A DNA stretch of 54,784 nt from Minisyncoccota bacterium. Its GTDB lineage: Bacteria; Patescibacteriota; Minisyncoccia; Phycocordibacterales; CAIJYI01. The notes under the pieces were generated by a model, which saw only the letters and a program-made list of their open reading frames with translations, was not told the DNA's origin and ran no database searches. Position numbers and translations under genes: made by a program. The stretch spans positions 1 to 54,784 of the forward strand of contig JALNYN010000009.1 in NCBI GenBank assembly GCA_023229825.1, given 5' to 3'. This document shows, one piece after another, positions 9,209 through 17,254 of this stretch (position 1 is its first letter; every line of letters begins with the position of its first letter).

Positions 9209-9907
9209 ATGAATAAAAGTAAATGGAAAAAAATTTTACTCCTCGCGGGGGCGGTATGCGTTGTTGTTCCTCTTATTATCAATTCTTTGGCCGGATCGAT
9301 TTGGAAAATTTGCGAGCGCAACGACTTATGGCGCGGATCAAATTTTCAGTGTGAGCCCATAATAATGGAGTTGCTGTCTTATGTCGTGTATATTGGAATT
9401 TTGTTTCTTTTTGCCGGAAGTCTCATTTTTATTTGGAAGAGATCGAATATTGGAAAAATATTGAAAATCGTATTTTCTCTGCTTACGGCTGCGTTGTTGA
9501 TACTGGCGGGCATGCTTAGTGTTTCTTCCTTGCATGTCGGCGTGTCTGTTTATGGGGTGGCGAAAAATATATTTGAATCGCGAGCATATATGGCCGAACG
9601 GAAATATAGAGAACCAATTTCCTGTCGTGGGCAAGATTGCAAAAAACCGGAAAAAATCCCCGAAAGCGTTGCGGAGGCATATCAAAAATATCTCCGGGAA
9701 CCGATACACTCCATGATTTATTGCGTGAACGGAAAAAAAGAAATTTATAATATCGGCGGCGGCGGAGGTTACACCGGGACCAATGAGTATTTTGATGGAA
9801 CGGGAAAAAGGTTAGCTGTTGAATCTTTTTCCGATGCTATTGCGGTCGGCATCACACCGTTACCATACGATTTGCATGGATATACTTGCACGGTGTTGTC
9901 GCGTTAA
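9209..9907 (+). CDS. Hypothetical membrane protein
   Basis: The 232-aa product has three hydrophobic segments (about residues 10-30, 50-75, 83-105) followed by a soluble tail with two Cys pairs and a Gly-rich NIGGGGGYTG turn. A possible promoter (TTGATG, 16 nt, TATATA) precedes it. A strong hairpin terminator follows at 9957. The family was not recognised; it is probably the last gene of the secreted island. Confidence 0.65.
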   Translation: MNKSKWKKILLLAGAVCVVVPLIINSLAGSIWKICERNDLWRGSNFQCEPIIMELLSYVVYIGILFLFAGSLIFIWKRSNIGKILKIVFSLLTAALLILAGMLSVSSLHVGVSVYGVAKNIFESRAYMAERKYREPISCRGQDCKKPEKIPESVAEAYQKYLREPIHSMIYCVNGKKEIYNIGGGGGYTGTNEYFDGTGKRLAVESFSDAIAVGITPLPYDLHGYTCTVLSR

Positions 9908-9956
9908 CAACCCGACGCGCTGTCTCGCAGTCGGTAGATTTTTTATAAAAAATTAA

Positions 9957-9990
9957 AGCCGACGAAGTTAAACTTCGTCGGCTGTTTTTG
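9957..9990. terminator. Bidirectional terminator
   Basis: An 11-bp perfect stem (9957-9967 with 9973-9983) and 5-nt loop, with T-runs on one side and A-runs on the other, lies between convergent genes. Confidence 0.8.
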
Positions 9991-10012
9991 CCTTTATTTT
10001 CGGCTTTCCACA

Positions 10013-10276
10013 TTAAGTGGCCTTATGCGCTTTCCATATCATGTCAGCGTAACTTTTAGACGGATGATATTGTCCGCTTGGCAGTTGGTAGAGAGGCACC
10101 ACGATAGTGCCTCCGACCTTAATGGAACTCAGATTATCCGTATCCGGTACAACTTTGAGCATCTGGCATCCGCCGAAGCTTAAAGTTAAAATGTGTTCCG
10201 TCACCATCCCTCTCGCGGTCGTTCTCGTGTTGGTGTCTTTCTTTACCACTCTTGCCGCAGTTTGTAGTAGTTTCAT
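10013..10276 (-). CDS. Small hypothetical protein
   Basis: The 87-aa product starts at the ATG at 10276, preceded by AGGAAAG. It begins just after the stop of the next gene upstream on the minus strand, so the two form an operon. The N-terminus is basic and not a signal peptide. The second half has a small beta-like stretch (GGTIVVPLYQLPSGQYHPS). No family was recognised. Confidence 0.55.
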   Translation of the reverse strand: MKLLQTAARVVKKDTNTRTTARGMVTEHILTLSFGGCQMLKVVPDTDNLSSIKVGGTIVVPLYQLPSGQYHPSKSYADMIWKAHKAT

Positions 10277-10284
10277 AATCTTTC

Positions 10285-10635
10285 CTATTCGCGTCCGAGC
10301 AAATGCAGCAGTTTTTCTGTCGCTTCGCCCCATTTTTTGCCTTGGGTTGTTTTTTTGAAAACCGTGACTTCTCCGAATTCGACTTTTACGGTTTTCTTTT
10401 CGAATCCGAGCAGGGTATCGGTTGCTTCCGTTTCAGTGATGACCCCGATCACCTCGTATCCTTTCTCGGCGAGCCGACCCATGCGCACTGCGGCCTCTTT
10501 TACCGTTTTTGCGGTATCGTAATAGAAGTTTGTCGCGTATTCGGTACTTCTTCCGATCTCGATGACCAGCCAGCTTATTTCGCTTGAAATGACCATAACA
10601 ACCAATCGTTTTTTTCTTTCAACATTCGTATTCAT
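10285..10635 (-). CDS. Small hypothetical protein
   Basis: The 116-aa product starts at ATG 10635 with AAAGGTG six bases upstream; an in-frame GTG at 10644 overlaps that ribosome-binding site. The sequence alternates beta-like and charged helical segments (RLVVMVISSEISW, KTVKEAAVRMGRLAEKGYEVIGVITE), resembling a small alpha/beta domain. It is expressed from the promoter at 10669-10697 and cotranscribed with 10013-10276. The function is unknown. Confidence 0.6.
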   Translation of the reverse strand: MNTNVERKKRLVVMVISSEISWLVIEIGRSTEYATNFYYDTAKTVKEAAVRMGRLAEKGYEVIGVITETEATDTLLGFEKKTVKVEFGEVTVFKKTTQGKKWGEATEKLLHLLGRE

Positions 10636-10668
10636 TTTTTTCACCTTTTCATTGTTCTAACTGTTTAC

Positions 10669-10697
10669 ATTATACCATAAATAAGAAAATTATGCAA
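10669..10697 (-). promoter_or_regulatory. Minus-strand promoter
   Basis: Read on the minus strand it is TTGCAT, 17 nt, TATAAT. It lies about 35 nt before the start at 10635 and shares its -35 region with the divergent dnaG promoter. Confidence 0.75.
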
Positions 10698-10714
10698 GTA
10701 CCCCGCGGTCGTGA

Positions 10715-10720
10715 TATAAT
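10715..10720 (+). promoter_or_regulatory. dnaG -10 box
   Basis: This is a perfect TATAAT 82 nt before the dnaG GTG. The -35 position (10692-10697) coincides with the -35 of the divergent promoter, so the two promoters may compete. Confidence 0.55.
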
Positions 10721-10767
10721 GACTTCACCGCTTAGAGCAAACTTTTATTTTCCGGCGTTTTGTCGGA

Positions 10768-10802
10768 AGCTAAAAGCTAAAAGCTAAAAGCTAAAAGCTT
10801 TT
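10768..10802 (+). repeat. Heptad array AGCTAAA x4 before dnaG
   Basis: Four exact tandem copies of AGCTAAA are followed by AGCTTTT and directly by the GTG start of dnaG. No Shine-Dalgarno is present; the array occupies its place. The TTTT end lets the last unit fold back on the preceding ones. Confidence 0.85.
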
Positions 10803-12506
10803 GTGTCATCTCCCGTCGAACAGATCAAAGAAAAATTGGATATCGCCGCCGTTGTCGGCTCGTATATCAAGCTGGAACGCGCGGGCGGGAATTTCCGTGC
10901 CAAGTGTCCTTTTCATAATGAAAAGACGCCGAGCTTTATGGTATCGCCCGACCGCGGAACGTATCATTGTTTCGGATGCAACAAGGGCGGTGATATTTTC
11001 AGTTTCGTGGAAGAGATCGAGGGCACAGATTTTCCGGGCGCGCTTCGGGTACTGGCTGATCGTGCGGGCGTCGTGCTGACCCGCGAAAATCCGGCGGAGC
11101 GGAACGAACGCGACCGCCTCTTTACGCTGCTCTCCGATGTCGCGCTTTTTTACCGTCGAGAGCTCCGTAAAAACACCGACGCCATACAGTACCTTCGCAA
11201 ACGCGGACTTTTGCCTGCGACCATTGATGAATTTCAGATCGGATTCGCACCTAATGATTGGCATGTTGCGGAAAATTATCTTCGCTCCCGCGGATATACA
11301 GAAATTGAAATGGAGAAAACGGGAATGTCGATACGATCCGAGCGAGGTATTCACGATCGGTTCCGTTCGCGCATCATGTTTCCGCTCTGTGACAGTTCCG
11401 GCCGTGTGGTGGGCTTCACCGGCCGCGTGTTCAATTCTGATGATCCTGCCAAATATGTAAACAGCCCGGAAACGCCTTTATACAACAAATCAAAAATTCT
11501 TTTCGGACTCTCGCTGGCGAAAACTTCGATACGGGAAGCGGGTTCGGCGATACTGGTGGAAGGGCAGATGGACCTCATAATGGCTCATCAGGCGGGAACA
11601 AAAAATTCCGTGGCGGTTTCAGGTACGGCGTTGACCGGTTTTCATCTCGAACTTTTAAAACGATTTGCCGATAAACTTTTGTTTTCCTTTGATTCCGACG
11701 ATGCCGGATTGAACGCAGCAAAAAAAAGCGCTATCCCCGCGCTTCGCATGGGTTTCGACGTGCAGGCGATCGAACTCGGCGGCGAGAAAGATCCCGCAGA
11801 TCTCATTTTGGAATCTCCTGAAAAATGGCACTCGGCGAAACGGTCCGCAAAACATATCGTTGAATTTTTCCTCTCCGTTTTGCAGAAAAGATCGCCCGAT
11901 AAACGCGCGTTTCGTCTCGCTGTGGAAAAAAATGTTTTGCCGATCCTCGCGAGCATCGACAGCAAAATTGATCAGGCGCATTTCATCGATGTTGTTGCTG
12001 AATTTTTAGATCTTTCGCGCGATGCCGTTTCCGAGGAAGTGAGAAAGGCTATGATCCATGGAGAAAGCGAGTACGTTTCGCCGGATAAAACGGAGGACGC
12101 TCCGATCGTTAAACGAACGCCGGCGTCGCGAAGGGAGGCGGTGGAAAGAAAAATAAAAGGCGTCATTCTTTGGCAGCAAGCCGCGAGCGAGCCGATCCTT
12201 CCTCACGAAACGATTCTTTCACGCTATAAGGAAATTGCCGGTGCTATAGCGGAGATCGAAGAAACGGAAAGGAATGCGCTCATTTTTGAAGCTGAAGCAT
12301 TCTACAGCGGATCATCATCGCTTGAAAATGCCATTGAAGAACTTTTCCATAATTTTGAAAAAGAGGTTATCAAAGATGCTCTCACCGAAGCCATGACCGA
12401 ACTCCGCCGCGCTGAGCTTTTGCATGATTCAGAAAAAGCGGGAGAAATACTTGGGAGATGTAAATTCCTTTCTGAAAAATTGAATAAACTGAATGTGCAG
12501 AGTTAG
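10803..12506 (+). CDS. dnaG: DNA primase DnaG
   Basis: The 567-aa product makes RNA primers at the replication fork. The N-terminal CHC2 zinc domain is visible as CPFH...YHCFGC (about residues 35-62). The catalytic core contains GRVVGFTGR and the toprim motifs LVEGQMDLI and FDSDDAG (about residues 250-310), which bind the metals. The C-terminal helicase-interaction part is present. The start is a GTG directly after a heptad array. The length is typical of short CPR primases. Confidence 0.95.
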   Translation: MSSPVEQIKEKLDIAAVVGSYIKLERAGGNFRAKCPFHNEKTPSFMVSPDRGTYHCFGCNKGGDIFSFVEEIEGTDFPGALRVLADRAGVVLTRENPAERNERDRLFTLLSDVALFYRRELRKNTDAIQYLRKRGLLPATIDEFQIGFAPNDWHVAENYLRSRGYTEIEMEKTGMSIRSERGIHDRFRSRIMFPLCDSSGRVVGFTGRVFNSDDPAKYVNSPETPLYNKSKILFGLSLAKTSIREAGSAILVEGQMDLIMAHQAGTKNSVAVSGTALTGFHLELLKRFADKLLFSFDSDDAGLNAAKKSAIPALRMGFDVQAIELGGEKDPADLILESPEKWHSAKRSAKHIVEFFLSVLQKRSPDKRAFRLAVEKNVLPILASIDSKIDQAHFIDVVAEFLDLSRDAVSEEVRKAMIHGESEYVSPDKTEDAPIVKRTPASRREAVERKIKGVILWQQAASEPILPHETILSRYKEIAGAIAEIEETERNALIFEAEAFYSGSSSLENAIEELFHNFEKEVIKDALTEAMTELRRAELLHDSEKAGEILGRCKFLSEKLNKLNVQS

Positions 12507-12846
12507 AGTCGTCGCAAAAAATTTCTAACATCCAATTTCTCCCGCTTCGCTGAAGCTACGCAGGACAAGCAATAAAATGTCTAATGCAAAAAGTAACTGC
12601 TCACACTACTCCGCCGGTTCGGGGTTGTACCCCGAACCGAAACGTTTGGAGTATCTAACAATAAATAGTGTTATCGCAAAATCATGATTTCCTACAAACG
12701 TTCCGGAGCGGGGTACAACCCCGCTCCGGCGACGGGCTGTAGCGATATTTTAAGAGGCGTGAGGAGTTACTGTAAAAAAACTTGCATTATTTTTTATAAC
12801 GTACTACTGTGATCGATGGTATTGTTTTACTTTTGTAGGAATTTGT
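12507..12846. other. Gene-free spacer between dnaG and a small membrane gene
   Basis: It holds no credible gene. It contains a GTAACTGCTC-ended palindromic element (12593-12770) and, at its right end, a possible promoter (TTGCAT near 12782, 17 nt, TACTGT) for the gene at 12847. Confidence 0.6.
12593..12770. repeat. Palindromic MITE-like element, family M1 copy 1
   Basis: Ends GTAACTGCTC / GAGGAGTTAC form near-perfect terminal inverted repeats. Inside are two GC-rich hairpins (GGTTCGGGGTTGTACC type and its mirror GGGGTACAACCCC) facing each other around an AT-rich centre with AAACGTTTGG. Related copies lie at 15190, 34221, 40850 and a half at 35554. Confidence 0.75.
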
Positions 12847-13080
12847 ATGGGTATTTTAGAGATAGTTGCAGCTACTAGTGGCGGTGTGATTTTGTGTATT
12901 TCTTTGTTGAATGTACTTGCACCTTACGTTTCTGTTTTTAACAGCGATGCGTCTGTTAACGTATTGGCGGTTATTTTTATGATCCTTATTGCGGTATGGA
13001 ATATAAAAGTCCAACGCAAAGAAAAATTAAATAATGTTTGCCGATTGGATTTTTTTTGTCCAATCGGTTTTTTGTGGTAG
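12847..13080 (+). CDS. Small two-helix membrane protein; terminator overlaps its 3' end
   Basis: The 77-aa ORF has TAGGAA about 7 nt before the ATG and two hydrophobic segments (residues 3-28 and 35-53) ending in a basic IKVQRKEK. The last 13 codons lie within the terminator hairpin at 13041-13073, so most transcripts would end before the stop codon. Either the real product is made from non-stop mRNA, or a shift truncates a shorter gene (a TAA is available in another frame at about 13028). No family was recognised. Confidence 0.45.
   Translation: MGILEIVAATSGGVILCISLLNVLAPYVSVFNSDASVNVLAVIFMILIAVWNIKVQRKEKLNNVCRLDFFCPIGFLW
13041..13073 (+). terminator. Rho-independent terminator inside a reading frame
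   Basis: A perfect 9-bp stem (CCGATTGGA with TCCAATCGG), a T-rich loop and TTTTTT tail lie entirely upstream of the TAG at 13078. Confidence 0.8.
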
Positions 13081-13107
13081 AATATGGAGAAACAAAAGTC
13101 AAAAATC

Positions 13108-13215
13108 ATGTTTCAGGAAATAATAAATTCGCCCAATAATGACTTTGAAAGCATCAAAAAGATCGATAAAAGACCATTTTCACCAGACGGTGAAAATGGT
13201 CAAAAATTAGGTTAA
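13108..13215 (+). pseudogene. Possible DinD-like N-terminal remnant
   Basis: A 35-codon ORF (MFQEIINSPNNDFESIKKID...) is preceded by a plausible promoter (TTGTCC, 16 nt, TAGAAT ending at 13083). The stretch F-E-S-I-K-K-I-D resembles the beginning of DinD-type DNA-damage proteins, which are normally over 200 aa. The frame then runs into a palindrome and stops, so this may be a decayed gene. The remaining spacer to 13372 shows no other support for coding. Confidence 0.25.
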
Positions 13216-13372
13216 ATGCGAGTGCGGTCAAAAATTGGAAATTGGGGAATGCGAAAAATGGCTAACATTGTAAAAAACCGCGTTTTAGTGCAAAATAGGC
13301 GGATAAAGAACAAATTAAGATTAAATGCGTATTAACAGCTGAGTATTAAGCTAATTATTACCTCATAACACT

Positions 13373-14701
13373 ATGCCAAAAGCGTCAAAACCTGAAAAAA
13401 AGGCCAAAAAATCGGCAGATTTGAAGAAGTCTCCGAAAAAAACGGCAGTCAAAAAACCGGCAAAACCGGTCAAAAAAGCCGTGGTCAAAAAACCGGCAAA
13501 ACCGGCAAAGAAACCTTCGATACCGGTCAAAAAAGCTGTGGCAAAACCGGCGGTAAAAAAGACGGCCGCTAAAAAGCCCGCACCGAAGGCCGCTCCGAAG
13601 GAGAAGATGCCGAAAGAAACCGCCGAAGAAAAAAGGGAACGGATGGAAGGCCGTGAGAAGAAAGCCGAACTGATCATCGCGAAAGGACGCGAGCGCGGTT
13701 TTATTACGTATGATGAGATCATCCGCGAGTTTCCGAATGTTGAGGAAGATATTCTTTTCTTGGACGAGCTGTATGACAAATTGGCGCAAGTCGGCATCGA
13801 TGTTTTGGAGAGCGGCGGGCTGCTCGAAGATACGGACGACATTCTGAAAAAATATTCTCTCGGAAGCGGCGCGTCGAAAGATTCCATACAAATGTATCTG
13901 CGCGAGATCGGACAATATCCGCTTTTGACCGGACACGAAGAAAGGGAACTCGCTAAACGCATCGAGACCGGCGATGCCGAAGCGAAAAGTCTGCTCGCAA
14001 AAGCCAACCTCCGCCTCGTCGTTTCGATTGCCAAAAAATATGTCGGAAGAAGTCCCGACCTGACGCTGCTTGATCTTATCCAAGAGGGAAACATCGGACT
14101 TTTCAAAGCGGTAGAGAAATTCGAATACATGAAGGGCTTTAAGTTTTCCACCTATGCGACATGGTGGATCCGCCAAGCGATCACGCGCGCCCTCGCCGAC
14201 CAATCGCGTACGATCCGTATTCCCGTTCACATGGTTGAAACGATCGCAAAATATAAACAAGTTTCCCGCAGATTAAGTCAAGACTTGGGGCGCGATCCGC
14301 TTGCTTCCGAGATCGCCATGGAGATGGGACTTGATGTCGAAAAAATTCACAATATCGAAAACATCGTTCAGGATACCGTTTCGCTTGAAAAACCGATCGG
14401 CGACGAAGACGACAAATCAACGCTGGGAGAATTTATCGCGGATGAAAAAATTCTCGCTCCCGATCAGGAAGTTTCAAGAAGAATTCTGACCGATCAGGTT
14501 AAACTCATCTTAAGCGATCTTTCGCCAAAAGAAAGAAAAATTTTGGAAATGCGCCATGGACTCGTTGACGGCGTTACGCACACCCTCGAAGAAGTGGGGA
14601 AGGAGTTCGGAGTTACGCGCGAACGAATAAGACAAATTGAGGCGAAAGCGCATGAGAAGATACGACAACATCCGGGAGCGGACAAACTTCAAGGATATTA
14701 G
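13373..14701 (+). CDS. rpoD: Primary sigma factor RpoD with lysine-rich N-terminal tail
   Basis: The 442-aa product directs RNA polymerase to promoters. Residues 1-80 are a K/A/P-rich tail resembling histone H1, with repeats of KKPAKP and KKAV. A region 1.1-like helical part (GRERGFITYDEIIREFP), region 1.2 (DSIQMYLREIGQYPLL), regions 2.1-2.4 (NLRLVVSIAKKYVG, LDLIQEGNIGLFKAVEKF, STYATWWIRQAI), region 3 and region 4.2 (TLEEVGKEFGVTRERIRQIE) follow in order. As the complete regions indicate group 1, it should recognise the TTGACA/TATAAT promoters seen throughout this window. The basic tail is unusual and could bind DNA or RNA non-specifically. Confidence 0.93.
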   Translation: MPKASKPEKKAKKSADLKKSPKKTAVKKPAKPVKKAVVKKPAKPAKKPSIPVKKAVAKPAVKKTAAKKPAPKAAPKEKMPKETAEEKRERMEGREKKAELIIAKGRERGFITYDEIIREFPNVEEDILFLDELYDKLAQVGIDVLESGGLLEDTDDILKKYSLGSGASKDSIQMYLREIGQYPLLTGHEERELAKRIETGDAEAKSLLAKANLRLVVSIAKKYVGRSPDLTLLDLIQEGNIGLFKAVEKFEYMKGFKFSTYATWWIRQAITRALADQSRTIRIPVHMVETIAKYKQVSRRLSQDLGRDPLASEIAMEMGLDVEKIHNIENIVQDTVSLEKPIGDEDDKSTLGEFIADEKILAPDQEVSRRILTDQVKLILSDLSPKERKILEMRHGLVDGVTHTLEEVGKEFGVTRERIRQIEAKAHEKIRQHPGADKLQGY

Positions 14702-14704
14702 ACG

Positions 14705-14738
14705 AGGTTTTAGCTGTTAGCTTTTAGGTTTTAGCTTT
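14705..14738 (+). repeat. Heptad arm after rpoD
   Basis: T-rich heptads (TTAGCTGTTAGCTTTTAGG type) start right after the rpoD stop and end in GACGACG. Only this left arm is present, since the next gene is convergent. Confidence 0.7.
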
Positions 14739-14754
14739 ACGACGACGAAATAAA

Positions 14755-14785
14755 AACAACCCCGCTTTTCGGGGTTGTTGAACGT
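14755..14785. terminator. Bidirectional terminator between rpoD and a convergent gene
   Basis: A 10-bp stem (AACAACCCCG with CGGGGTTGTT) is flanked by A-rich and T-rich tracts. Confidence 0.75.
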
Positions 14786-14786
14786 T

Positions 14787-15113
14787 TTATAGATCCTCTA
14801 ACCTTGCGTACTCGTAAGAGATCAGTTTTCCCTCTCGATAGCGAGAGATGACCAAATATCCTTCTGTCGATTGCCAGCGAGAAGCTAACTGTTGAAAAAA
14901 TAATTCCGGCGAAATATCGCGTGGTATTGCATGAACGAGAAAAGAAGTTAATATGTGTAAAACCCTCGCCTCATCCCATTCAAATTTGCCTTTTATGAGC
15001 GTACCTTCTTTTGTATAAAATTCTGCAAGATACCCATATCCGTTACAAGAATATTTTTGTGTAATGTCTACTGACAAAAAGCCCAGGTTTTCTGGATCCA
15101 GTGAAAAACCCAT
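14787..15113 (-). CDS. Hypothetical protein
   Basis: The 108-aa product has GGAG eight bases before the ATG. It is predicted to be soluble and mixed alpha/beta, with no membrane segment. It lies alone under the promoter at 15151-15179 and ends at a bidirectional terminator. No family was recognised. Confidence 0.65.
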   Translation of the reverse strand: MGFSLDPENLGFLSVDITQKYSCNGYGYLAEFYTKEGTLIKGKFEWDEARVLHILTSFLVHAIPRDISPELFFQQLASRWQSTEGYLVISRYREGKLISYEYARLEDL

Positions 15114-15150
15114 GATTATTCTCCTTCAATTGGTTGAAACAACTTTGTTT

Positions 15151-15179
15151 AATATAATATACTATTAACAAAAAGTCAA
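15151..15179 (-). promoter_or_regulatory. Minus-strand promoter
   Basis: Read on the minus strand: TTGACT, 17 nt, TATATT. It lies upstream of the hypothetical gene at 14787-15113. Confidence 0.7.
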
Positions 15180-15189
15180 TGATTCGAAG

Positions 15190-15368
15190 GTAGTTGCTCG
15201 CACATCGTAGCCGGTTCGGGGTTGCACCCCGAACTGAAACGTTTGGCATATTCACTGTAGTTAGCGTTATCGAAAAAACGCGATTTCATACATAATGTTT
15301 CGGACCGAGGTATCCCGCTCGCAAGCGGGGCCCCGCACGCTGCGGTGGCAACCCCAGTCCGGCGATGG
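15190..15368. repeat. Palindromic MITE-like element, family M1 copy 2 (with insertion)
   Basis: It begins GTAGTTGCTCGCAC, then the GGTTCGGGGTTGCACC hairpin and AAACGTTTGG. The right hairpin is split by about 38 nt that form extra hairpins (CCCGCTCGCAAGCGGG and another). Apart from this element and the flanking terminator and promoter, the 15114-15425 spacer shows nothing. Confidence 0.75.
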
Positions 15369-15375
15369 CAATAAT

Positions 15376-15406
15376 AAATCCCCAACGCTTGCGCGTTGGG
15401 GATTTT
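15376..15406 (-). terminator. Strong terminator
   Basis: A perfect 13-bp stem (AAATCCCCAACGC with GCGTTGGGGATTT) and TTGC loop lie downstream of the minus-strand gene ending at 15426. Confidence 0.8.
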
Positions 15407-15425
15407 GCGTATTTTGAACGCGGAA

Positions 15426-15707
15426 TTATTTTTTGGCGGGAAGAATTGAGAAGAGACGTTCCATTAAAATTTGCGATGCGATCTCTCTTCCTTCGTCTTT
15501 TAATCCGATATGCTCGCTGCACGTATACCAATATTCGTTTTTAGTGGCGGTAGCGTCATCAATTTCATATGCGGAAGCGCCAAGTTTTTCATAGAGAGTA
15601 TATATTGAAACCTCGGCGCGTCCTCTTTGTCCACCCAAGTATTCTACAATTGATACCAAAAAAATGTATACGATAATTTTTTTCTGCAATTCGGTCAGTT
15701 CGCTCAT
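15426..15707 (-). CDS. Small winged-helix-like protein, copy 2
   Basis: The 93-aa product has GAGGTG just before the ATG and lies 1 nt after the stop of its upstream neighbour, so the two are coupled. Its N-terminus (LQKKIIVYIFLVS) matches LEKKILIYMFLLS of the neighbour, and both are 93 aa, indicating a tandem duplication. The fold looks like a small helical DNA-binding domain. No specific family or target was recognised. Confidence 0.6.
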   Translation of the reverse strand: MSELTELQKKIIVYIFLVSIVEYLGGQRGRAEVSIYTLYEKLGASAYEIDDATATKNEYWYTCSEHIGLKDEGREIASQILMERLFSILPAKK

Positions 15708-15708
15708 T

Positions 15709-15990
15709 TTACACCTCGGAATCGTCGCTCAAGTAGTCTGTCATAGAACGGATCAATATTTTTGCTTGTTCTTTGCCTTCACGTTCAATATAGAATATTC
15801 CCTTGCTGCTATTTCCCACATACCATTTCCCATAAAGATAGATCAAGGCCTTATGTACCATATCGTGGTCGACTGAAACTTTTTCCGCGATCTCGGAAAC
15901 CGTATGCCGTGCGACCCGAAACGAATCTCTCCTTGGTTCAGTGCTCAAAAGAAACATATATATCAATATTTTTTTCTCTAAACTTGTCAT
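15709..15990 (-). CDS. Small winged-helix-like protein, copy 1
   Basis: The 93-aa product has a perfect AGGAG before the ATG. The helix-turn-helix-like stretch VSEIAEKVSVDHDMVHKALIYL, followed by a beta-hairpin-like KWYVGNSSKGIFYIE, fits a winged helix. It lies divergent to murB. It may regulate itself or a neighbour; that is inference. Confidence 0.6.
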   Translation of the reverse strand: MTSLEKKILIYMFLLSTEPRRDSFRVARHTVSEIAEKVSVDHDMVHKALIYLYGKWYVGNSSKGIFYIEREGKEQAKILIRSMTDYLSDDSEV

Positions 15991-16027
15991 CTTATCTCCT
16001 TTTTCGTATTTACAACCCAGGGGAAAT

Positions 16028-16035
16028 GGTATAAT
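16028..16035 (+). promoter_or_regulatory. murB extended -10 promoter
   Basis: TGG-TATAAT (extended -10 with the TG at 16027-16028) ends 12 nt before the murB ATG, giving a leader of only about 5 nt. On the opposite strand TATTAT in the same bases may serve the divergent gene. Confidence 0.6.
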
Positions 16036-16047
16036 ATTAAAGCGTAA

Positions 16048-17100
16048 ATGTCAATTAAAAAAACTTCAAAAATTAGCCGTACGGCGGCTTTCAAATGTGA
16101 GGAAAATATTTCACTCAAGGATTTTACGACTTTCCGCACCGGCGGAGCGGCTCGGTATTTTGTGCGGGTAAAAAATGTTGAAGACTTGAAAAGCGCGCTG
16201 CGATTTGCGAACAAGAACAAACTTCCATTCTTCATATTGGGCAGAGGAGCGAACGTACTGGTGTCCGATGATGGATTTTTCGGCGTGGTTATAAAAATGG
16301 AGATCGGCGGAATACAATTTATTAATAACCGCGTTATCGCAGGAAGCGGAGAGGATTGGGATCCGTTTGTTGCCGCAACGGTCGAACACGGACTTATCGG
16401 TCTGGAAAATCTCTCGCTGATACCGGGAACGGTCGGCGCGAGCGCGTGCGGAAACATCGGTGCGTACGGAGTGGAGGCGAAAGATCTTATTTTTTCGGTA
16501 GAAGCGCTGAATACGGAAACAATGCGGATGAAAAAATTTTCAAACAAAGCATGCGCATTCGGTTATCGTGAAAGTTTTTTCAAGAAAGCGGAAGGAAAAA
16601 AATATATTATCACGAAAGTTTCGTTCGATCTCGGCAAAAAAAAGTTAAAAACCGATTACAAGGATGTGCAGGAATATTTTGAACGAAAAAAAATAATGGA
16701 GCCGACATCTAAAGATCTCCGCAATGCTATTATTGAAATACGAAGACAAAAACTTCCGAGCGCGGCTGAAGTCGGGACCGCCGGATCGTTCTTCAAAAAT
16801 CCCGTCGTATCAAAAAGAAAAGCTGAAGCGCTAAAAAAAGAATTTCCCGAACTGCCGATCTATATGTCGGGCGATGGAACAGCCAAACTTTCGGCCGGTT
16901 ATTTGCTCGATAAAATATGCGGCTTTAAGGGCTACAAAAAAGGAAATATCGGAACGTGGGAAAAGCAGGCGCTCGTTATCGTTAATCGCGGAAATTCCAC
17001 AACGAAAGAAATTTTACAGTTCGCCGAGGAGATGAAAAAAACGGTAAAAGAAAAAACGGGGATCGAATTGGAAAGGGAAGTGCAGGTGATAGAAAATTAA
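16048..17100 (+). CDS. murB: UDP-N-acetylenolpyruvoylglucosamine reductase MurB
   Basis: The 350-aa flavoenzyme reduces UDP-GlcNAc-enolpyruvate to UDP-MurNAc in peptidoglycan synthesis. It shows TTFRTGG (residues about 28-34), the FAD-binding GRGANVLVSDDGF, LSLIPGTVGASACGNIGAYG, YRESFFK, the catalytic-serine motif GSFFKNP, and the C-terminal AGYLLDKICGFKG. The length is normal. The N-terminal 20 residues are basic and may be dispensable. It is transcribed from a nearly leaderless promoter. Confidence 0.95.
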   Translation: MSIKKTSKISRTAAFKCEENISLKDFTTFRTGGAARYFVRVKNVEDLKSALRFANKNKLPFFILGRGANVLVSDDGFFGVVIKMEIGGIQFINNRVIAGSGEDWDPFVAATVEHGLIGLENLSLIPGTVGASACGNIGAYGVEAKDLIFSVEALNTETMRMKKFSNKACAFGYRESFFKKAEGKKYIITKVSFDLGKKKLKTDYKDVQEYFERKKIMEPTSKDLRNAIIEIRRQKLPSAAEVGTAGSFFKNPVVSKRKAEALKKEFPELPIYMSGDGTAKLSAGYLLDKICGFKGYKKGNIGTWEKQALVIVNRGNSTTKEILQFAEEMKKTVKEKTGIELEREVQVIEN

Positions 17101-17220
17101 AAAGTAAAAATGAAAAACTAAAAACGAAAATGCAAAAGTAAAAAGTTCACAACGCTATGTTTGTGATAAATTTAAATTTTTAATTGTCGTTTTTAGTTTT
17201 TCATTTTTACTTTTTAAATT
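17101..17220. repeat. Inverted A-rich/T-rich heptad spacer after murB
   Basis: AAAGTAAAAATGAAAAACTA-type words after the murB stop are mirrored by TTTTTAGTTTTTCATTTTTA near 17190-17215, so the RNA can fold back over about 25 bp. The rest of the 17101-17413 spacer holds a perfect DnaA-box-like TTATCCACA (17229-17237) and a promoter. Confidence 0.7.
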
Positions 17221-17254
17221 TTAATAAGTTATCCACACATTTGAAAAAAAAATC

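Noticed and set aside
13214..13333. 39-codon basic ORF following the DinD-like remnant
   Set aside because: It overlaps the previous ORF, has no ribosome-binding site and looks like translated AT-rich non-coding DNA.
13385..14260. 291-codon ORF opposite the sigma factor
   Set aside because: Phe/Arg-rich shadow caused by the K/A/P-rich repeats on the other strand.
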